DNA from: Ancistrus triradiatus
Taxonomy: Eukaryota > Chordata > Actinopteri > Siluriformes > Loricariidae
Assembly (NCBI GenBank): GCA_025084515.1
Contig: JAJAGP010000549.1
Location: 1 to 64,000, forward strand
Reading direction: 5' to 3'
Length of the DNA stretch: 64,000 nucleotides
Position numbers and translations under genes: made by a program. Shown here in pieces: positions 1 to 11,034 of the stretch. Position 1 is the first letter of the stretch. Every line of letters starts with the position of its first letter. The notes under the pieces were generated by a model. It worked only from the letters and a program-made list of their open reading frames with translations, was not told the DNA's origin and did no database searches.

Positions 1-252
1 GATGGATGAGACCAAAATAGAACTTTTTGATTTAAAAGAAAAGCGTTATGATTGGAGAAAGGAAAACACTGCATTCCAGCATAAGAACCTTATCCCATCT
101 GTGAAACATGGTGGTGGTAGTATCATGGTTTGGGCCTGTTTTGCTGCATCTGGGCAGGACGGCTTGCCATCATTGATGGAACAATGAATTCTGAATTATA
201 TCAGAGAATTCTAAAGGAAAATGTCAGGACATCTGTCCATGAATGAAATCAT
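1..252 (+). mobile_element. Tc1-like family A transposase fragment
   Basis: This is an internal piece of a Tc1/mariner transposase running in from the left window edge. It contains the DETK motif (with the first catalytic Asp) followed by IELF, then KHGGGSIMVW and a Phe-Ala-Ala-Ser-Gly stretch typical of the DDE catalytic core. It is nearly the same as the matching parts of the copies at 3467-4637 and 21431-23109. Reading is open only to about position 187, then stops. It breaks off at about 252, where an unrelated Tc1-like end begins. It is a dead fragment. Confidence 0.85.
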
Positions 253-582
253 TACAGGTCCTATTTAAGTGATGTCCTGATTGAGAACAGGTGTGGCAAT
301 AATCAGGCCTGGGTGTGGCTAGAGACAGGGAACTCAGGTGTGATAAACCATAGTTATGTTTTAACAAGGGGGGGCAATCACTTTTTCACACAGGGCCATG
401 TAGGTTTGGATTTTTTTTCTCCTGTAATAATAAACACCTTCATTTAAAACTGCATTTTGTGTTTACTTGTGTTGTCTTTGACTAATATTTAAATTGGTTT
501 GATGTTCCGAAACACATAAGTGTGACAAACATGCAAAAATACAGGAAATCAGGAAGGGGGCAAACACTTTTTCACACCACTG
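253..582 (-). mobile_element. Tc1-like family B terminal fragment
   Basis: This stretch matches the right-hand end of the family B element at 46943-48303, including the polymorphic G run before CAATCACTTTTTCACAC and the terminal TTTTTCACACCACTG. It ends with CTG at 582 followed by TA at 583-584, the expected Tc1 boundary. By comparison with the longer copy it is the 5' end of a minus-strand element, and the transposase is missing. Confidence 0.85.
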
Positions 583-768
583 TATAAAGTTTCAGTCAAT
601 TTCGACAACTCCTTCTTGATGAATTTTTGAACTTTTTTTTGTCAATGAGTGTATATTTCGTTTAGAATGCAACAGATAACTAATCAAATAACCAGAATTA
701 GATAGTGTCAGCATACCAATGCTGTGCTGCCAGTCCTGCAATAGTTGCCTAATGCACAAAGTTTTATA

Positions 769-1171
769 CAGTGGGGCAAAAAAGTATTTAGTCAGCCACT
801 TATTGTGCAAGTTCTCCTACTTAGAAAGATGAGAGAGGTCTGTAATTTTCACCATAGCTACACTTCAACTATGAGAGACAAAATGAGAAAAAAAATCCTG
901 GAAATCACATTGTAGGATTTTTAAAGAATTTAATTGTAAATTATGGTGGAAAATAAGTATTTGGTCAATAACAAATACTCAATATTTTGTAACATAGCCT
1001 TTGTTGGCAATGACAGAGGTCAAACGTTTTTGTGATTTCCTGGATTTGTTTTCTCATTTTGTCTCTCATAGTTGAAGAGTAGCTATGATGAAAATTACAG
1101 ACCTCTCTCATCTTTCTAAGTAGGAGAACTTGTACAATCAGTGGCTGACTAAATACTTTTTTGCCCCACTG
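769..1171. mobile_element. 403-bp long-TIR MITE of Tc1-like family C
   Basis: Both ends are present: CAGTGGGGCAAAAAAGTA at the left and its inverted counterpart TTTTTTGCCCCACTG at the right. TA dinucleotides flank it at 767-768 and 1172-1173. The inverted repeats are long, about 150 bp each, covering the CTCCTACTTAGAAAGATGAG and CTATGAGAGACAAAATGAG blocks. The short centre keeps a trace of the 3' transposase end (GGCAATGACAGAGGTCAAAC). The transposase is otherwise deleted, so this is a non-autonomous relative of the elements at 50345 and 63429. Confidence 0.92.
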
Positions 1172-2789
1172 TATGGTGTAACACCACGGTATCCAAGTGA
1201 ACTCATGGAGTACTGAAACCCAACGAGTGTGCTTTGCTAACACTGTGCAGGCTTATTTTTGTCCTCAACATTAATAAGAGAAGGGACAACCATTCTCAAG
1301 GCCACCATCTATGAAATATCCTGTCCCTGCCTCCTCTTGGGATTTAGACACACTCCCAGTCTGTAAGTTAAAACTGAACACATAATTATTTACTCAGGTT
1401 TTCGGGTAGTTCCCTTAGACACAACTGCAGAGCTCGGGAAGAAAACTGCACAAAAGCATTTTCTCTAGTGGTGAAAATCAGAGTTTTGGCACCCATCGTA
1501 TGTGATGTCAGCTTTGACTACTGCTACCTTTGTTTTAATGCATTGCACGCTTATGCCTGCTCCCCCTGTTCTCCGGATATATGCAGTGGAGCACCTGTGA
1601 CAAGGAAGAAACCAGGCTAAAACGTCAGTCTTGGTCCTCTGAAAGCTTCCCCATGATCAGTGATTGTATTCCTACCAATGTTGACTTATGCTTGTAAATG
1701 TTTCAACCCAGGTACTCTTGTCTGTTGTCAAGAACATGAATCTGAGGAATAATAGAACTATCTATATCTATATCTGTTGTGATTAATGAGTTCAAACACA
1801 CAACACACACACTTCTAATCTACCTTCAGTAAAATAGCTACAGCCTTCATCAACCTTCTGGTTCTTGGCTATCTACTACCAGCAAAGGAGTAAGCAGGCT
1901 TTTCCTAGCGGAGACACATTCTGAAAATAATGAATGCGAACGAACAGGATGAAATTAGCATACGTTACCTGGGAAACATGTAGTTAGTTTGGATACCACA
2001 GGCAACAAAGTCATAGCTACCAACAGAGTCAGTGATTGAATTTCATAGATAACCATCTAAGTCGCCATGTTTCTAAAGGAACGTGACTTGAATACTTGGC
2101 TCCAAATATTTTATGTCATATGTTTGAATGCATGGGTGGTTGATCTCAAATTTAATGAAATCAAATCAAATCAAACTCCATTCTGATGGTTCAAGTGCTT
2201 TACAGCCCTGACCATTGCACAACAACTGAATTATTTACTAAGCTAAGCACTAGTAATCAGGTATCTTGTGAAGTCAGAGAAAAGAGCAAAGTGAAGAACG
2301 TGTAACAAAGTTTAAAACAACAACGACAAAAAAGAAAGAAAGAAAGAAAATGAATTTCAAATCATTCATCATCCACTAGGGGGTGTACTGTTGTCATGAC
2401 TCTCTGTCGCAAAGCAACTACCATACTAAATATCGTGCCGAATTAGACCACCGCTACCAGAGTTGTTAGCACTTTTGATATATTATTTATTACAGTAGGG
2501 TGCTGGACGTAATGGACTATTAGTAGTCTGAATGGATAACCGGGCCTTCAGTTCGAAAGCACACAACTTGGCATGTGTACAAAAACCTGGCTAATGAGGC
2601 AAGCATTTCTAAAATAAAAACAGCAGATGTTTCTGCACACAGGAATAAATCATTTGGAAAAATGGCATTGAGACAACTTGTTAGCATAAATATAGCAAAC
2701 AATACATGTCTAATCTGATTGTAGGTAAGCGCCATCCGTTCACTTGAACAACTTAACAATATACATATACTATTCAAAAGTCATAGGCA
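1172..2789. other. No gene seen; unique-looking intergenic DNA
   Basis: I see no splice-supported exon, RNA gene or clear mobile element. A short AAATC repeat near 2157-2175 and an AAAG microsatellite near 2329 are the only obvious patterns. Reading frames are short and unsupported. Confidence 0.6.
2329..2350. repeat. (AAAG)n microsatellite
   Basis: About five AAAG units in a row sit within A-rich sequence. Confidence 0.85.
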
Positions 2790-3265
2790 TTCTATATTTT
2801 TTATAACTTTGTAGTTCTACAGACTGTAGTCCATCTGTTTCTCTACACACTGTTAGTCCACTTTACTCTGTTCTCTAATGGTCAGAACCCCCACAGATCA
2901 TGTTTGGATGATCGATCATCCTCAGCACTGCTGTGACACTGATGTGGCGGTGGTGTGTTAGTGTGGGTTATGCAGGCGCAGCAGTGCAGCTGGAGTTTAA
3001 AAAAAATTTCACTCAGTGTCCACTTTATTAGAGACATTCACCATATCTCTCCACCCTGCAGATGTAAAGTCAGAGAAAGCAGCTCAGCTGTTGCTGCACC
3101 GTTTGTGTGAATAATCCTCTAATCCTTCATCAGTGCTCACAGGACGCTTCCTACAAGATGCAGGTGGCTGAACATTTTTGGCTGGTGGACTGTTTTCCGT
3201 CCAGCTGTGACACTGAGGTGTTTAAAAACTCCAGCTGTTTCTAATCCACTCGTAGCAGCGCTGTA
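2790..3265. repeat. Palindromic interspersed repeat (MITE-like)
   Basis: The left part carries GTAGTTCTACAGACTGTAGT, CCATCTGTTTCTCT and CAGCACTGCTGTGACACTGA. The centre carries CAGTGTCCACTTTATTAGA and AGATGTAAAGTCAGAGA. The right part carries GCTGTGACACTGAGGTGTT and AAAACTCCAGCTG. I recognise the order as a common teleost non-coding repeat with partial self-complementarity. No transposase is present. The exact termini cannot be fixed by eye. Confidence 0.6.
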
Positions 3266-3466
3266 GCTGTATCAGTTGTAAGCTGCTCTGGATCAGGGTG
3301 TCTGATACTCTTGAATTACTCAATGTACATAAAAGTCTGTCTTTTAACTCTGTAAGTTGTAGCCAATCAATGTGGTCACCTCAACAGCCAATCACGATCA
3401 GAGGATCCGCGATCAGAGGCGGGAGTTAAAGAGCAGAAGTTTGTCATTCACACGTGGATGTATGTC

Positions 3467-4637
3467 CAGTGGTGCTTGAAAGTTTGTGAACCCTTTAGAA
3501 TTTTCTGAACTTCTGCATAAATATGACCTAAAACATCATCAGATTTTCACACAAGTCCTAAACGTATTGAGGAAAATGATCCAATATTACATATTAGTGA
3601 GTGGCAAAAGTATGTGAACCTCTATGATTAGCAGTTAATTTGAAGGTGAAATTAGAGTCAGGTGTTTTCAATCAATGGGATGACAATCAGGTGTGAGTGG
3701 GCACCCTGTTTTATTTAAAGAACAGGGATCTATCAAAGTCTGCTCTTCACAACACACGTTTGTGGAAGTGTATCATGGCACGAACAAAGGAGATTTCTGA
3801 GGACATCAGACAAAGAGTTGTTGGTGCTCATCAGGCTGGAAAAGGTTACAAAACCATCTCTAAAGAGTTTGGACTCCACCAATCCCCAGTCAAACAGATT
3901 GTGTACAAATGGAGGAAACTCAAGACCATTGTTACCCTCCCCAGGAGTGGTCGATCAACAAAGATCATTCCAAGAGCAAGGTGTGTAATAGTTGGTGAGG
4001 TTCACAAAAGGAACCCCCAGGGTAACTTCTCTAAGCACACTGAAAGGCCTCTCTCCCACATTGGCTAATGTTTAATGTTCATGAGGTCCACCCATCAGAA
4101 GAACACTGAACAACAATGGTGTGCATGGCAGGTGTTGCAAGGATAAAGCCCACTGCTCTCCAAACAGAACATTGCTGGCTCGTCTGCAGTTTTGCCTAAA
4201 GATCACATGAACAAACCAGAAGGCTACCTGGAAGAATGTTTTTGGTGGTGGATGAGAACCAAAATAGAACTTTTTTTTTGGTTTAAAAGAAACAGCGTTA
4301 ATGTTTTGAGAAAGGAAAAACACTGCATTCCAGCATAAGAACCTTATCCATCTGTGAAACATGGCGGTGGTAGGATCAGGTTTGGCCTTTTTTGCTGCAT
4401 CTGGCCAGGAACGGTTTTGCCATCATTGATGGAACAATGAATTCTGAATGATATCAGAGAATTCTAAAGGAAAATATCAGGACATCTGTCCATGAACTGA
4501 ATCTCAAGAGAAGGTGGGTCATGCAGCAAGACAACGACCCTAAGCACACAAGTCGTTCTACCAAAGAATGGTTACAGAAGAATAAAGTTCATGTTTTGGA
4601 ATGGCCAAGTCAAAGTCCTGACCTTAATCCAATGGAA
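3467..4637 (+). mobile_element. Tc1-like family A element, 3' truncated
   Basis: The element begins with CAGTGGTGCTTGAAAGTTTG at 3467, keeps a 5' untranslated region and most of the transposase, and stops abruptly at about 4637 just after SPDLNPME. The usual 3' quarter and right inverted repeat are missing and unrelated DNA follows. Compared with the 16750 copy it lacks about 50 bp after CAAGTCCTAAA (deletion near 3565). Many single-base insertions, for example an extended T run near 4270, break the frame. Confidence 0.92.
3775..4637 (+). pseudogene. Broken Tc1-like transposase (family A)
   Basis: The family start codon is at 3775 in the context TATCATGGC. The first frame runs 98 codons to 4068. 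It opens with MARTKEISEDIRQRVVGAHQ and continues through the paired helix-turn-helix DNA-binding region (GKGYKTISKEFGL, VYKWRK) and the GRPR-like linker (LPRSGRSTK). The frame then fails. Around 4250 the DETK motif is disrupted to DEN. A later piece from 4521 retains MQQDNDPKHTS, with the second catalytic Asp, and WPSQSPDLNP, the region of the third acidic residue. It is truncated there, so it cannot encode an active enzyme. The protein would normally bind the inverted repeats and cut and paste the element at TA sites. Confidence 0.9.
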
Positions 4638-5104
4638 TCCAATCCAAGTCTCACTTTCACAACTTATCAAATAAAAAGAAATAAATCCAATAGGTCATTG
4701 TTTAAATGTTTTGTGATTGTTTTCTTGTGTGCAAAAAAAACCCCCAAATATCTCAATATTACATGTAACATGGAGAGGAAAGAAGGTCTCGCATGATACC
4801 GTGTGCACTATTTAACCTCCTGTTGCAACTACTGTACATGCTGTGGAAAGACACTGGATATTTTCAGCAACATCATTTCATCCACCACAAGAATTTAATT
4901 GTGCAGACTTACATTGTTTTCGACTCTCCAAAGCTCCTGAAGTGGCTCTGTGAATGTCCATTCAAGAAAAGAGAACACAGATGTGCCTTTCATCAGATCC
5001 ACGTTTGTTTTATGGAATCTAGTCTCCATTTCAACAATAACCTGCAACAATTTCTAAACTGAGACTGTTTTGAAATGACAAAGAACACACTAGAGAGCTC
5101 TGCA
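4638..5104. other. No feature supported
   Basis: An A-run followed by CCCCC lies near 4733. An open frame of 89 codons at 4793-5062 shows no recognisable motif and is probably chance. Confidence 0.5.
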
Positions 5105-5235
5105 TTGTTAGCAATTCCAGGGTCCAGGGTTCAAATCACACCTCTGCCAAGCTGCTACTGTTGGGTCCTTGAGCAAGGCTTGGATTGTTAGATTGTATCC
5201 ATTGTAAGTCGCTGTGAGTGTAAATGTAAATGTAT
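5105..5235 (+). repeat. tRNA-derived SINE, degraded head
   Basis: A box-B-like GGTTCAAATCA lies near 5128-5138. It is followed by CCTCTGCCAAGCTGC, GTTGGGTCCTTGAGCAAGG and the tail TTGTAAGTCGCTGTGAGTG with TGTAAA repeats. The A-box part is worn. It belongs to the same family as the copies at 9031, 15645, 31618, 49130, 55490 and 56285. Confidence 0.85.
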
Positions 5236-5867
5236 TTTCCAGATTTGAAAATACACAAACCCCTCTGCACTGCAGAGATCTATGCAACTGGTAAATGAAT
5301 AGGCTGTATTAGAACTGCTATATACTAGGTCTTAGTGCATAGAGGAAACATTTTCCAAATTCAAGAATCTCTTTTTACCAGGTGTCTCAAATATTAAAAA
5401 GGGTACTGTCACAGTCTTCTGCCTCAGAAGCTTTTCACATGGGCACTGCATTGTTACTCCTAAATTTTATGGTAATGAACTAGGTAAGGTTTACCTGTGA
5501 ACAGTCTTCAGGGTGGAAAGGCAGAGTAAACTGAGCTGACACATGGCTTATGTAAGAACAAAAGCATATCCCTTACCTATTATACCATGTTGATACTTAC
5601 TAAAGTGTGCTTTTGGTCTAAAAGGGTCTTCAGGCAAAACACTCACAATAGAAGCCTTAATATCGACAACAGTAACATTATAATTACACAGCAATTTTAC
5701 TAGATCTTCCCCTGGCAGATTGCTGTGTCAGTTTACATTGCCTTTTGTCTTTGTTGTGCCTTCAATCAAAAGGCAAATTATCCAAATTAGTATAGGCAGA
5801 GAGAACAAGAAAGGAAGAGTAACAGGAGAGATTGTGTGACCCATAAATATTATGCTTAGTCATTTAT
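5236..5867. other. No feature supported
   Basis: No exon, RNA or repeat boundary can be defended in this stretch. Confidence 0.5.
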
Positions 5868-6662
5868 ATATTGAAGTGATCCAAAATTATGTGAACCCCT
5901 GGGATTAGCAGTTATTTTTTGAGGTGAAATTTGAGTCAGATGCTTTCAGTACATGGGATATCATCATGTATGAGCAAAGAACAAGCATATTTCTAAGAAC
6001 CTCAGAAATAGAGTTGCCGATGCTCATCAGGCTGGAAAAGGTTACAAAACCATCTCTAAAATGTCTGGACTCCACCAATCCACAGTCAGACGCAGTGTGT
6101 ACAGATGGAAACTCAAGACCATAGTAACAGTCAAATAAAGGACTGTCTCACATTGACTTATGTTGATATTCACGAGTGTAGCATCAGGAGAGCACTGAAC
6201 AGCAATGGTGTGCATGGCAGGATTGCAAGGAGAAAGCCACCAATGCTCTCTAAAAAGAACCGTGCTGCCCTCCTGCAGTTTGCTAAAGATCAAGAACCTC
6301 TGACTGCATCCCAAGACAAAGTGGGTTATGCAGCAAGACAACGAGCCAAAGCACACAAGTTGTTCCACTGAAGAATGGTTAATAAAGTCAGTGTTGTGAC
6401 CTCAATTCAATAGAAATGTTGTAGAAGGACCTGAAGTGTGCAGTTCATGTGAGCAGTAGCTGTTCCGTATAGAGCATATAATTCCCAATCCCATATTAGT
6501 TTAGGGGATACTGAAAGTAAAGGTTCACATACTTTTGCCACTCATACATATGTAATGTGGAATAATTTTCCTCAGTGAGTAAATGACTAGTATAATATAT
6601 AATATTTTTGTCTCAACTGCTTTGTGATTCTTATCCACTTTTAGAACTTGTGTGAAAATAGT
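5868..6662 (+). mobile_element. Tc1-like family A element, internally deleted
   Basis: It begins within the 5' region (AAATTATGTGAACCCCTGGG). It keeps the DNA-binding part (GCTCATCAGGCTGGAAAAGG, then ACTCCACCAATCCACAGTC) and the middle part (AGCACTGAACAGCAATGGTG). It then jumps past the DETK region to GTTATGCAGCAAGACAACGA. The 3' flank is also shortened and ends in GAACTTGTGTGAAAAT, short of the terminal repeat. Several stops interrupt it. It is a fossil copy about half the full length. Confidence 0.9.
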
Positions 6663-8107
6663 GCGAGTTTATTAGTGATGTGAGACGTAGAAGGATAAAC
6701 TACAATAACAAACATTGAGCAAGGTTCAAGGCTGAAGTGGCTAGCAAGGCAGACAACAGGCTAATATGCTAAGAAGGATGAAACAATGACACAAGGATGA
6801 AAACCAGACACGGAAATACTTCAGGGTCAAAAGCACAGGGGACTTCGGAGGATGATGTGGCTCAAAGGGAAAGAAATAATCTAGCATTCTCCATTGCTTG
6901 AAGATCAAGACCTAGTAAAGTAGTATGACAATGTAATTAAATATATTTCTGAAGTGTTTTTAGTCATGTGGCTCACTGAGGAAGTACATTTTTAGCCACG
7001 TCACAAATATTTAACATGGTGGAAACTGTATAAAGCAGAGTTACAAATTCCAGTGCACAAAAGTTAGACACAGACCACTTAGCTCTTGACAGCCTTCTTA
7101 CACAGATAGCTGAGGCTTCCATTTTTTATGCAAAGCACAGTCTGTCTGCATCAGCTAACAAGCCAGGGAGACTGGTAGCTTGCTTGGCCACGGAGAAAGC
7201 AACGTTTAATGAAAATCCTACACTCTAAAACTCGCAGAGGGCATTTATTCTCTTACAGATAAATAAACAAATGAATACATATTTTTTATTAATAAAAGCA
7301 TAAAGGATTTATCCCGGCCAACATGCCTTTCAATATGGCGAGATTTGAGACAGCTCCTGGCTGAAAAATATAGGTGGATTAGACCCAGTTTGCTAATCAG
7401 GTCCAGAATGACCCAGGTCATTTTGGAATGAATGAATGTGATAGACAGCAAATGACTGTACTGCAACCCTCACCAGGAGAAGCAGCCTCATACAGGTGAA
7501 CTGCTTCTTATTAATCAGCCTGACGTAATGTTGTCATTTGCCAAACCGGTCAGTCGGAGCTTTGTTAAAATCAGACATGCCACGAGTCAGGTGCTTTTCA
7601 AATGAAAGCTTGTGTTACTTGAATGCAGTAGGTACGTCCTTATCCAGCACAGCTGTTCTCTTCGTGAATCTAAAGTCGCTTAAAAAGCATCCCAAAAGAA
7701 ATCTGCACAGTTTGAAGCAGTCCTCATGCTAAACCTGAGGAATAATGCATGGCTAATGTGTTTGATACTGTCTGGTGCTTGTGAGGCAGACTTAATTTTT
7801 CTCCACTGGGCTTCATTTATGCATTGTTTCTTTCCACTACCACTACGGATGTGCTTTAAGTCAGTAAGAGTGGGGGATGCTGTCAAATGCTGCTAAAGAA
7901 ATAGAAGTTGGTCAAGCTTACAATGTACAGTATGCAGAGTCATCTGAAAGAGGTAGAAAAGAAACCAACAGGTACAGTATGCTTTACTGTCATATTTCAA
8001 ACTGCAAAATCTAAACCTAAATCTAACTTCTACAGAAGGATTCATGGAGAAAAGAGTGTCTACACAAGTGTTTGGTGTGCCACAGAAGCTACACATGTCT
8101 TGTTCTT
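6663..8107. other. No feature supported
   Basis: Short unsupported frames occur on both strands near 7245-8126, but none shows a domain, splice signals or family likeness. I would leave this unannotated. Confidence 0.5.
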
Positions 8108-8300
8108 ATTTCGGTTGCTCCTATAGGGGCCGTCACAGTGGATCATCCATATTAGATTTGGCACAGGTTTTACGCTGAATGCCCTTCCTGATGCAGCTCT
8201 CTCCAATTATCCAGGCTTAGAGAACCTGCATTAGGAGTACACCCCCAGTGACTGTGTAAATGCACCACTCGACCTTCACGTTGCAAGTCCCACACAGGAC
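8108..8300 (+). repeat. SINE-like teleost repeat
   Basis: The order GGGCCGTCACAGTGGATCAT, TTGGCACAGGTTTTACGC, GAATGCCCTTCCTGATGCAG and TATCCAGGCTTAGAGAACC matches a common fish interspersed repeat that I recognise from memory. It has no coding content. Boundaries are approximate. Confidence 0.6.
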
Positions 8301-9030
8301 TGAACCATTTTAATGATGCACCCCTGATAGAAAAAGTCACTCCTCATGACACCAACCCAAACAACTACTCCAGCCTAACATGATAAATAAATTAAAATGG
8401 CTAACTATGTGCTTTAAATGCAGCACACCATTAAACATTTATGTTGTTTTTGCACTTACCCATAAGGCAGATCTCCAGGCAAATGTGGAGTAATATCACA
8501 GCAGCCTGTTCAGCTGGTGGCAGCAGTTTCTGTGACACAGCATTAGATCAAAGAAAAAGTATTACTCCTGCACTCCCAGCTAACAAATGTAACAGTGCTG
8601 TAATGGAGCCAGGATTATGGATATGAGACAGACGCACTTGGTGTCATTGTATAAGGGAATCAGTTTCAGAGTGGGTGGAGAAAAGACTATATGTGTTCTA
8701 CTTGTTGGTAAGGTTGCTGGATATGAAAGATGTGGTGCGTATGGTCCTCTGTGAACATGTTTATGTCACTTAACTAACTGCCATTTTGGGGGACTCTTAC
8801 ATTTCTGTATTTTACTGCAAGAACATACTGACATCATATCACACTGGGAGCTCTGTATCTCAAATTTCTTCTGTGGTGACACAAACTTGTAGTGCTCCGC
8901 AGGATCTTGTGATGTATAACAGCTACAGCTTGTACATGACAATGAATTTTCCTGTCTGTGCTGCAGGTCTTTACAAGTCTAAGACTTTTATCTACTCTCA
9001 TAGGCTAGTATGCATCAGGAAAAGCATGGC
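8301..9030. other. No feature supported
   Basis: Frames near 8441 and 8786 lack recognisable motifs. The 8786 frame runs into the antisense SINE at 9031, which argues against a real gene. Confidence 0.5.
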
Positions 9031-9202
9031 TACATTTACATTTACATTTAGCAGACGCCCTTATCCAGAGCGACTGACAGTTGGTACAGTCTTACAATCC
9101 AAGCCATTGTGGGTTAAGGGTCTTGCTCAAGCTTGGCAGAGGTGGGATTGGAACCCTGGACCTTCTGATCCATAGTCCAGTACCTTAACCACTAGGCCTC
9201 CA
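9031..9202 (-). repeat. tRNA-derived SINE (antisense)
   Basis: The tail appears first as CATTTACATTTACATTTAGC, followed by AGACGCCCTTATCCAGAGCG, TTGTGGGTTAAGGGTCTTG, CAGAGGTGGGATTGGAACCC (inverse of the B box) and CCTTAACCACTAGGCC (inverse of the A-box region). The order shows the SINE lies on the minus strand. It is nearly complete, and it continues into an unusual head extension at 9203. Confidence 0.92.
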
Positions 9203-9310
9203 CAGTCCAGACGTCTTAACAGGCTTAGATAAGATGTCTTGAGACAGTTTGTTATACCAAGACATCTTAAGACCGACTGAATGAAGACGTATGATCCATA
9301 GTCCAGTACC
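9203..9310 (-). repeat. AAGACGTCTT-rich extension of the SINE head
   Basis: Directly outside the SINE head lies CAGTCCAGACGTCTT, then GATAAGATGTCTTGAGACAG, CAAGACATCTTAAGACCG and GAAGACGT. Nearly the same sequence follows the SINE at 15645-15800. The motif is self-complementary in several places. A 19-bp block, TGATCCATAGTCCAGTACC, occurs at 9166-9184 inside the SINE and again at 9292-9310 at the far side of the extension. Confidence 0.75.
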
Positions 9311-9334
9311 ATGTTGCATTTCCAAGAATGACAT

Positions 9335-9445
9335 TAATTCATTCATTCACTGTCTTATGTGCTTAATCCTCGTCAGTTAGCACAGGAGGCAAGGCAGGAA
9401 CAACACTAGAAAGGGCACCAATCCAAGAATAACATCTAACATTAT
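9335..9445 (+). repeat. Short SINE-like fragment
   Basis: ATTCATTCATTCACTG, GGAGGCAAGGCAGGAACAAC and AAGGGCACCAATCC resemble the 3' part of a second, common fish SINE or LINE tail. The fragment is short and approximate. Confidence 0.4.
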
Positions 9446-10245
9446 CACAAGTGCAGTCGTTGGCTCATATTTTAAACACTCTTTCAGGTGGTCAGGTAAT
9501 AGAATAAACAAAACATAGGTCTGTTTAATTGCTGTTTCATTTGTTGACTGAATTAAAAAGTCTTTTTCTTACTGGCTTTGTTCATTAAACTGTTTCCTGC
9601 AATGACTATTACTTTCTATATTCTGTTTATTCTTGAGCCTTGCCTTGAAATAACATGCTTACCCCAAAGTGCAGTATCCATGTTCAGTTTAGACTCAAAC
9701 AAACTCAACAGTGGTACCCTGGCTATTTTGGATAATTGGACAGTATTATGCAAAACAATTGGGTGGTATAGTCCAACAGCATAGTTAAAAATAATTTGCC
9801 TTGCTTTAGCCTTACTACTATTGAAATTCAGCAAATTTTGGCATCTAGAAATCTGCAGTGGTTTTCTGGAACAGTGAATTCACTTTACACTTGCCTGTTT
9901 TGCCTGAGAATGGACTGTCTCAGCTATGCCTGTGCTCTGTCTCACCGGGAGCCTCCATCTAACACATGAATGGGATATGCTTTTGGAACATAATAAATAT
10001 GTTATGGGCAGACACCGACAATATGATCACGTCTCCATATTGGCTTGAAAAGTATTATGCTGCATGCACAAAACATCTATTAGAGTAAATACTTACCTGT
10101 CTTTGTAAGTGTCGGTTATCTGATAGGAATTATTTATATTTAGACATAAATAACCAAGAATGTGAAAGAGGGTTAAGAATGCAGTAGTATTGACCTACCG
10201 CCAACAGGGAGACAGCACAAACGGTTGCTTTTTCTTTTACTTTTA

Positions 10246-10285
<40 letters not shown>

Positions 10286-11034
10286 GTGACTATTGTAATC
10301 TGCCTGATCACATGGGCTTATGATACATTGCCCATGGGCTTTCCATGGAATGCATGACTTGTGCAATTGCTGTCACACAAATATTGTTAGTAATATCTTG
10401 ACTTAGTTAATACCATCACTTACACTGATCTGTTTTATAAGTCATCCTTGGTAAAGGCTAATTATTGGACAGTAATATCGTGAAGCCTTTGTTGCTATCA
10501 TCCATATGACTGGGTCTCCTGAAGAAAACTCATTACAGCATTCCTCCCCAAGACCTCTTTTCAGTGCATCCTGGGTTACCAGACACCACTTTCCCAAATG
10601 CTTACTGACGACCCTGCAGGGGATGATTGGTTTAGGAATCCCACACAGATATGAGTGCATGTCCACACCTGCAGTCAACAAGAGCCAAGCCAGCCAAGTT
10701 CCAACCCAAACAACAAATCTAGCTATCTCTGGGCCCTTATCTGTAGTGTAATGCAGTCTGACGTAACTGATACTGTTGCTTGCCTATGGTATGAGGCATT
10801 TTAAAATACATTAAACCTTTAAAGTGTTAAGTAAAAAAATGCTTTTTGGACCTTGATGTGTAGATAAATAAACGACATACTAAATCAATCAAATAAGCTG
10901 CTGTTATGAACACAACAAAAAAATGCAAGTTACTTACAGTACATTTAAGATGATCTGTATGCACTGTGCTGCTTTTACACTTTTGCCTAGGGTGCGCTAG
11001 ATATTTTAGCATTTCATCACTGATGGCAAGCCCA
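9446..11034. other. No gene supported; one microsatellite
   Basis: Only the CT/CA microsatellite at 10246 is clear. Overlapping frames at 10442-10751 on both strands carry no recognised motif. Confidence 0.5.
10246..10285. repeat. (CT)10(CA)10 compound microsatellite
   Basis: Uninterrupted CT units run from 10246 and switch to CA units at 10266. Confidence 0.97.

Noticed and set aside
2329..2350. CRISPR-like or other spaced array
   Set aside because: Only simple tandem repeats with no unique spacers; a CRISPR array is not expected in a fish genome.
8786..9175. 129-codon plus-strand frame
   Set aside because: The last third is translated SINE sequence in antisense; the rest has no family likeness.
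10442..10751. Overlapping frames on both strands that might be a conserved exon
   Set aside because: No recognised protein, and long overlapping frames on both strands are expected by chance at this composition.
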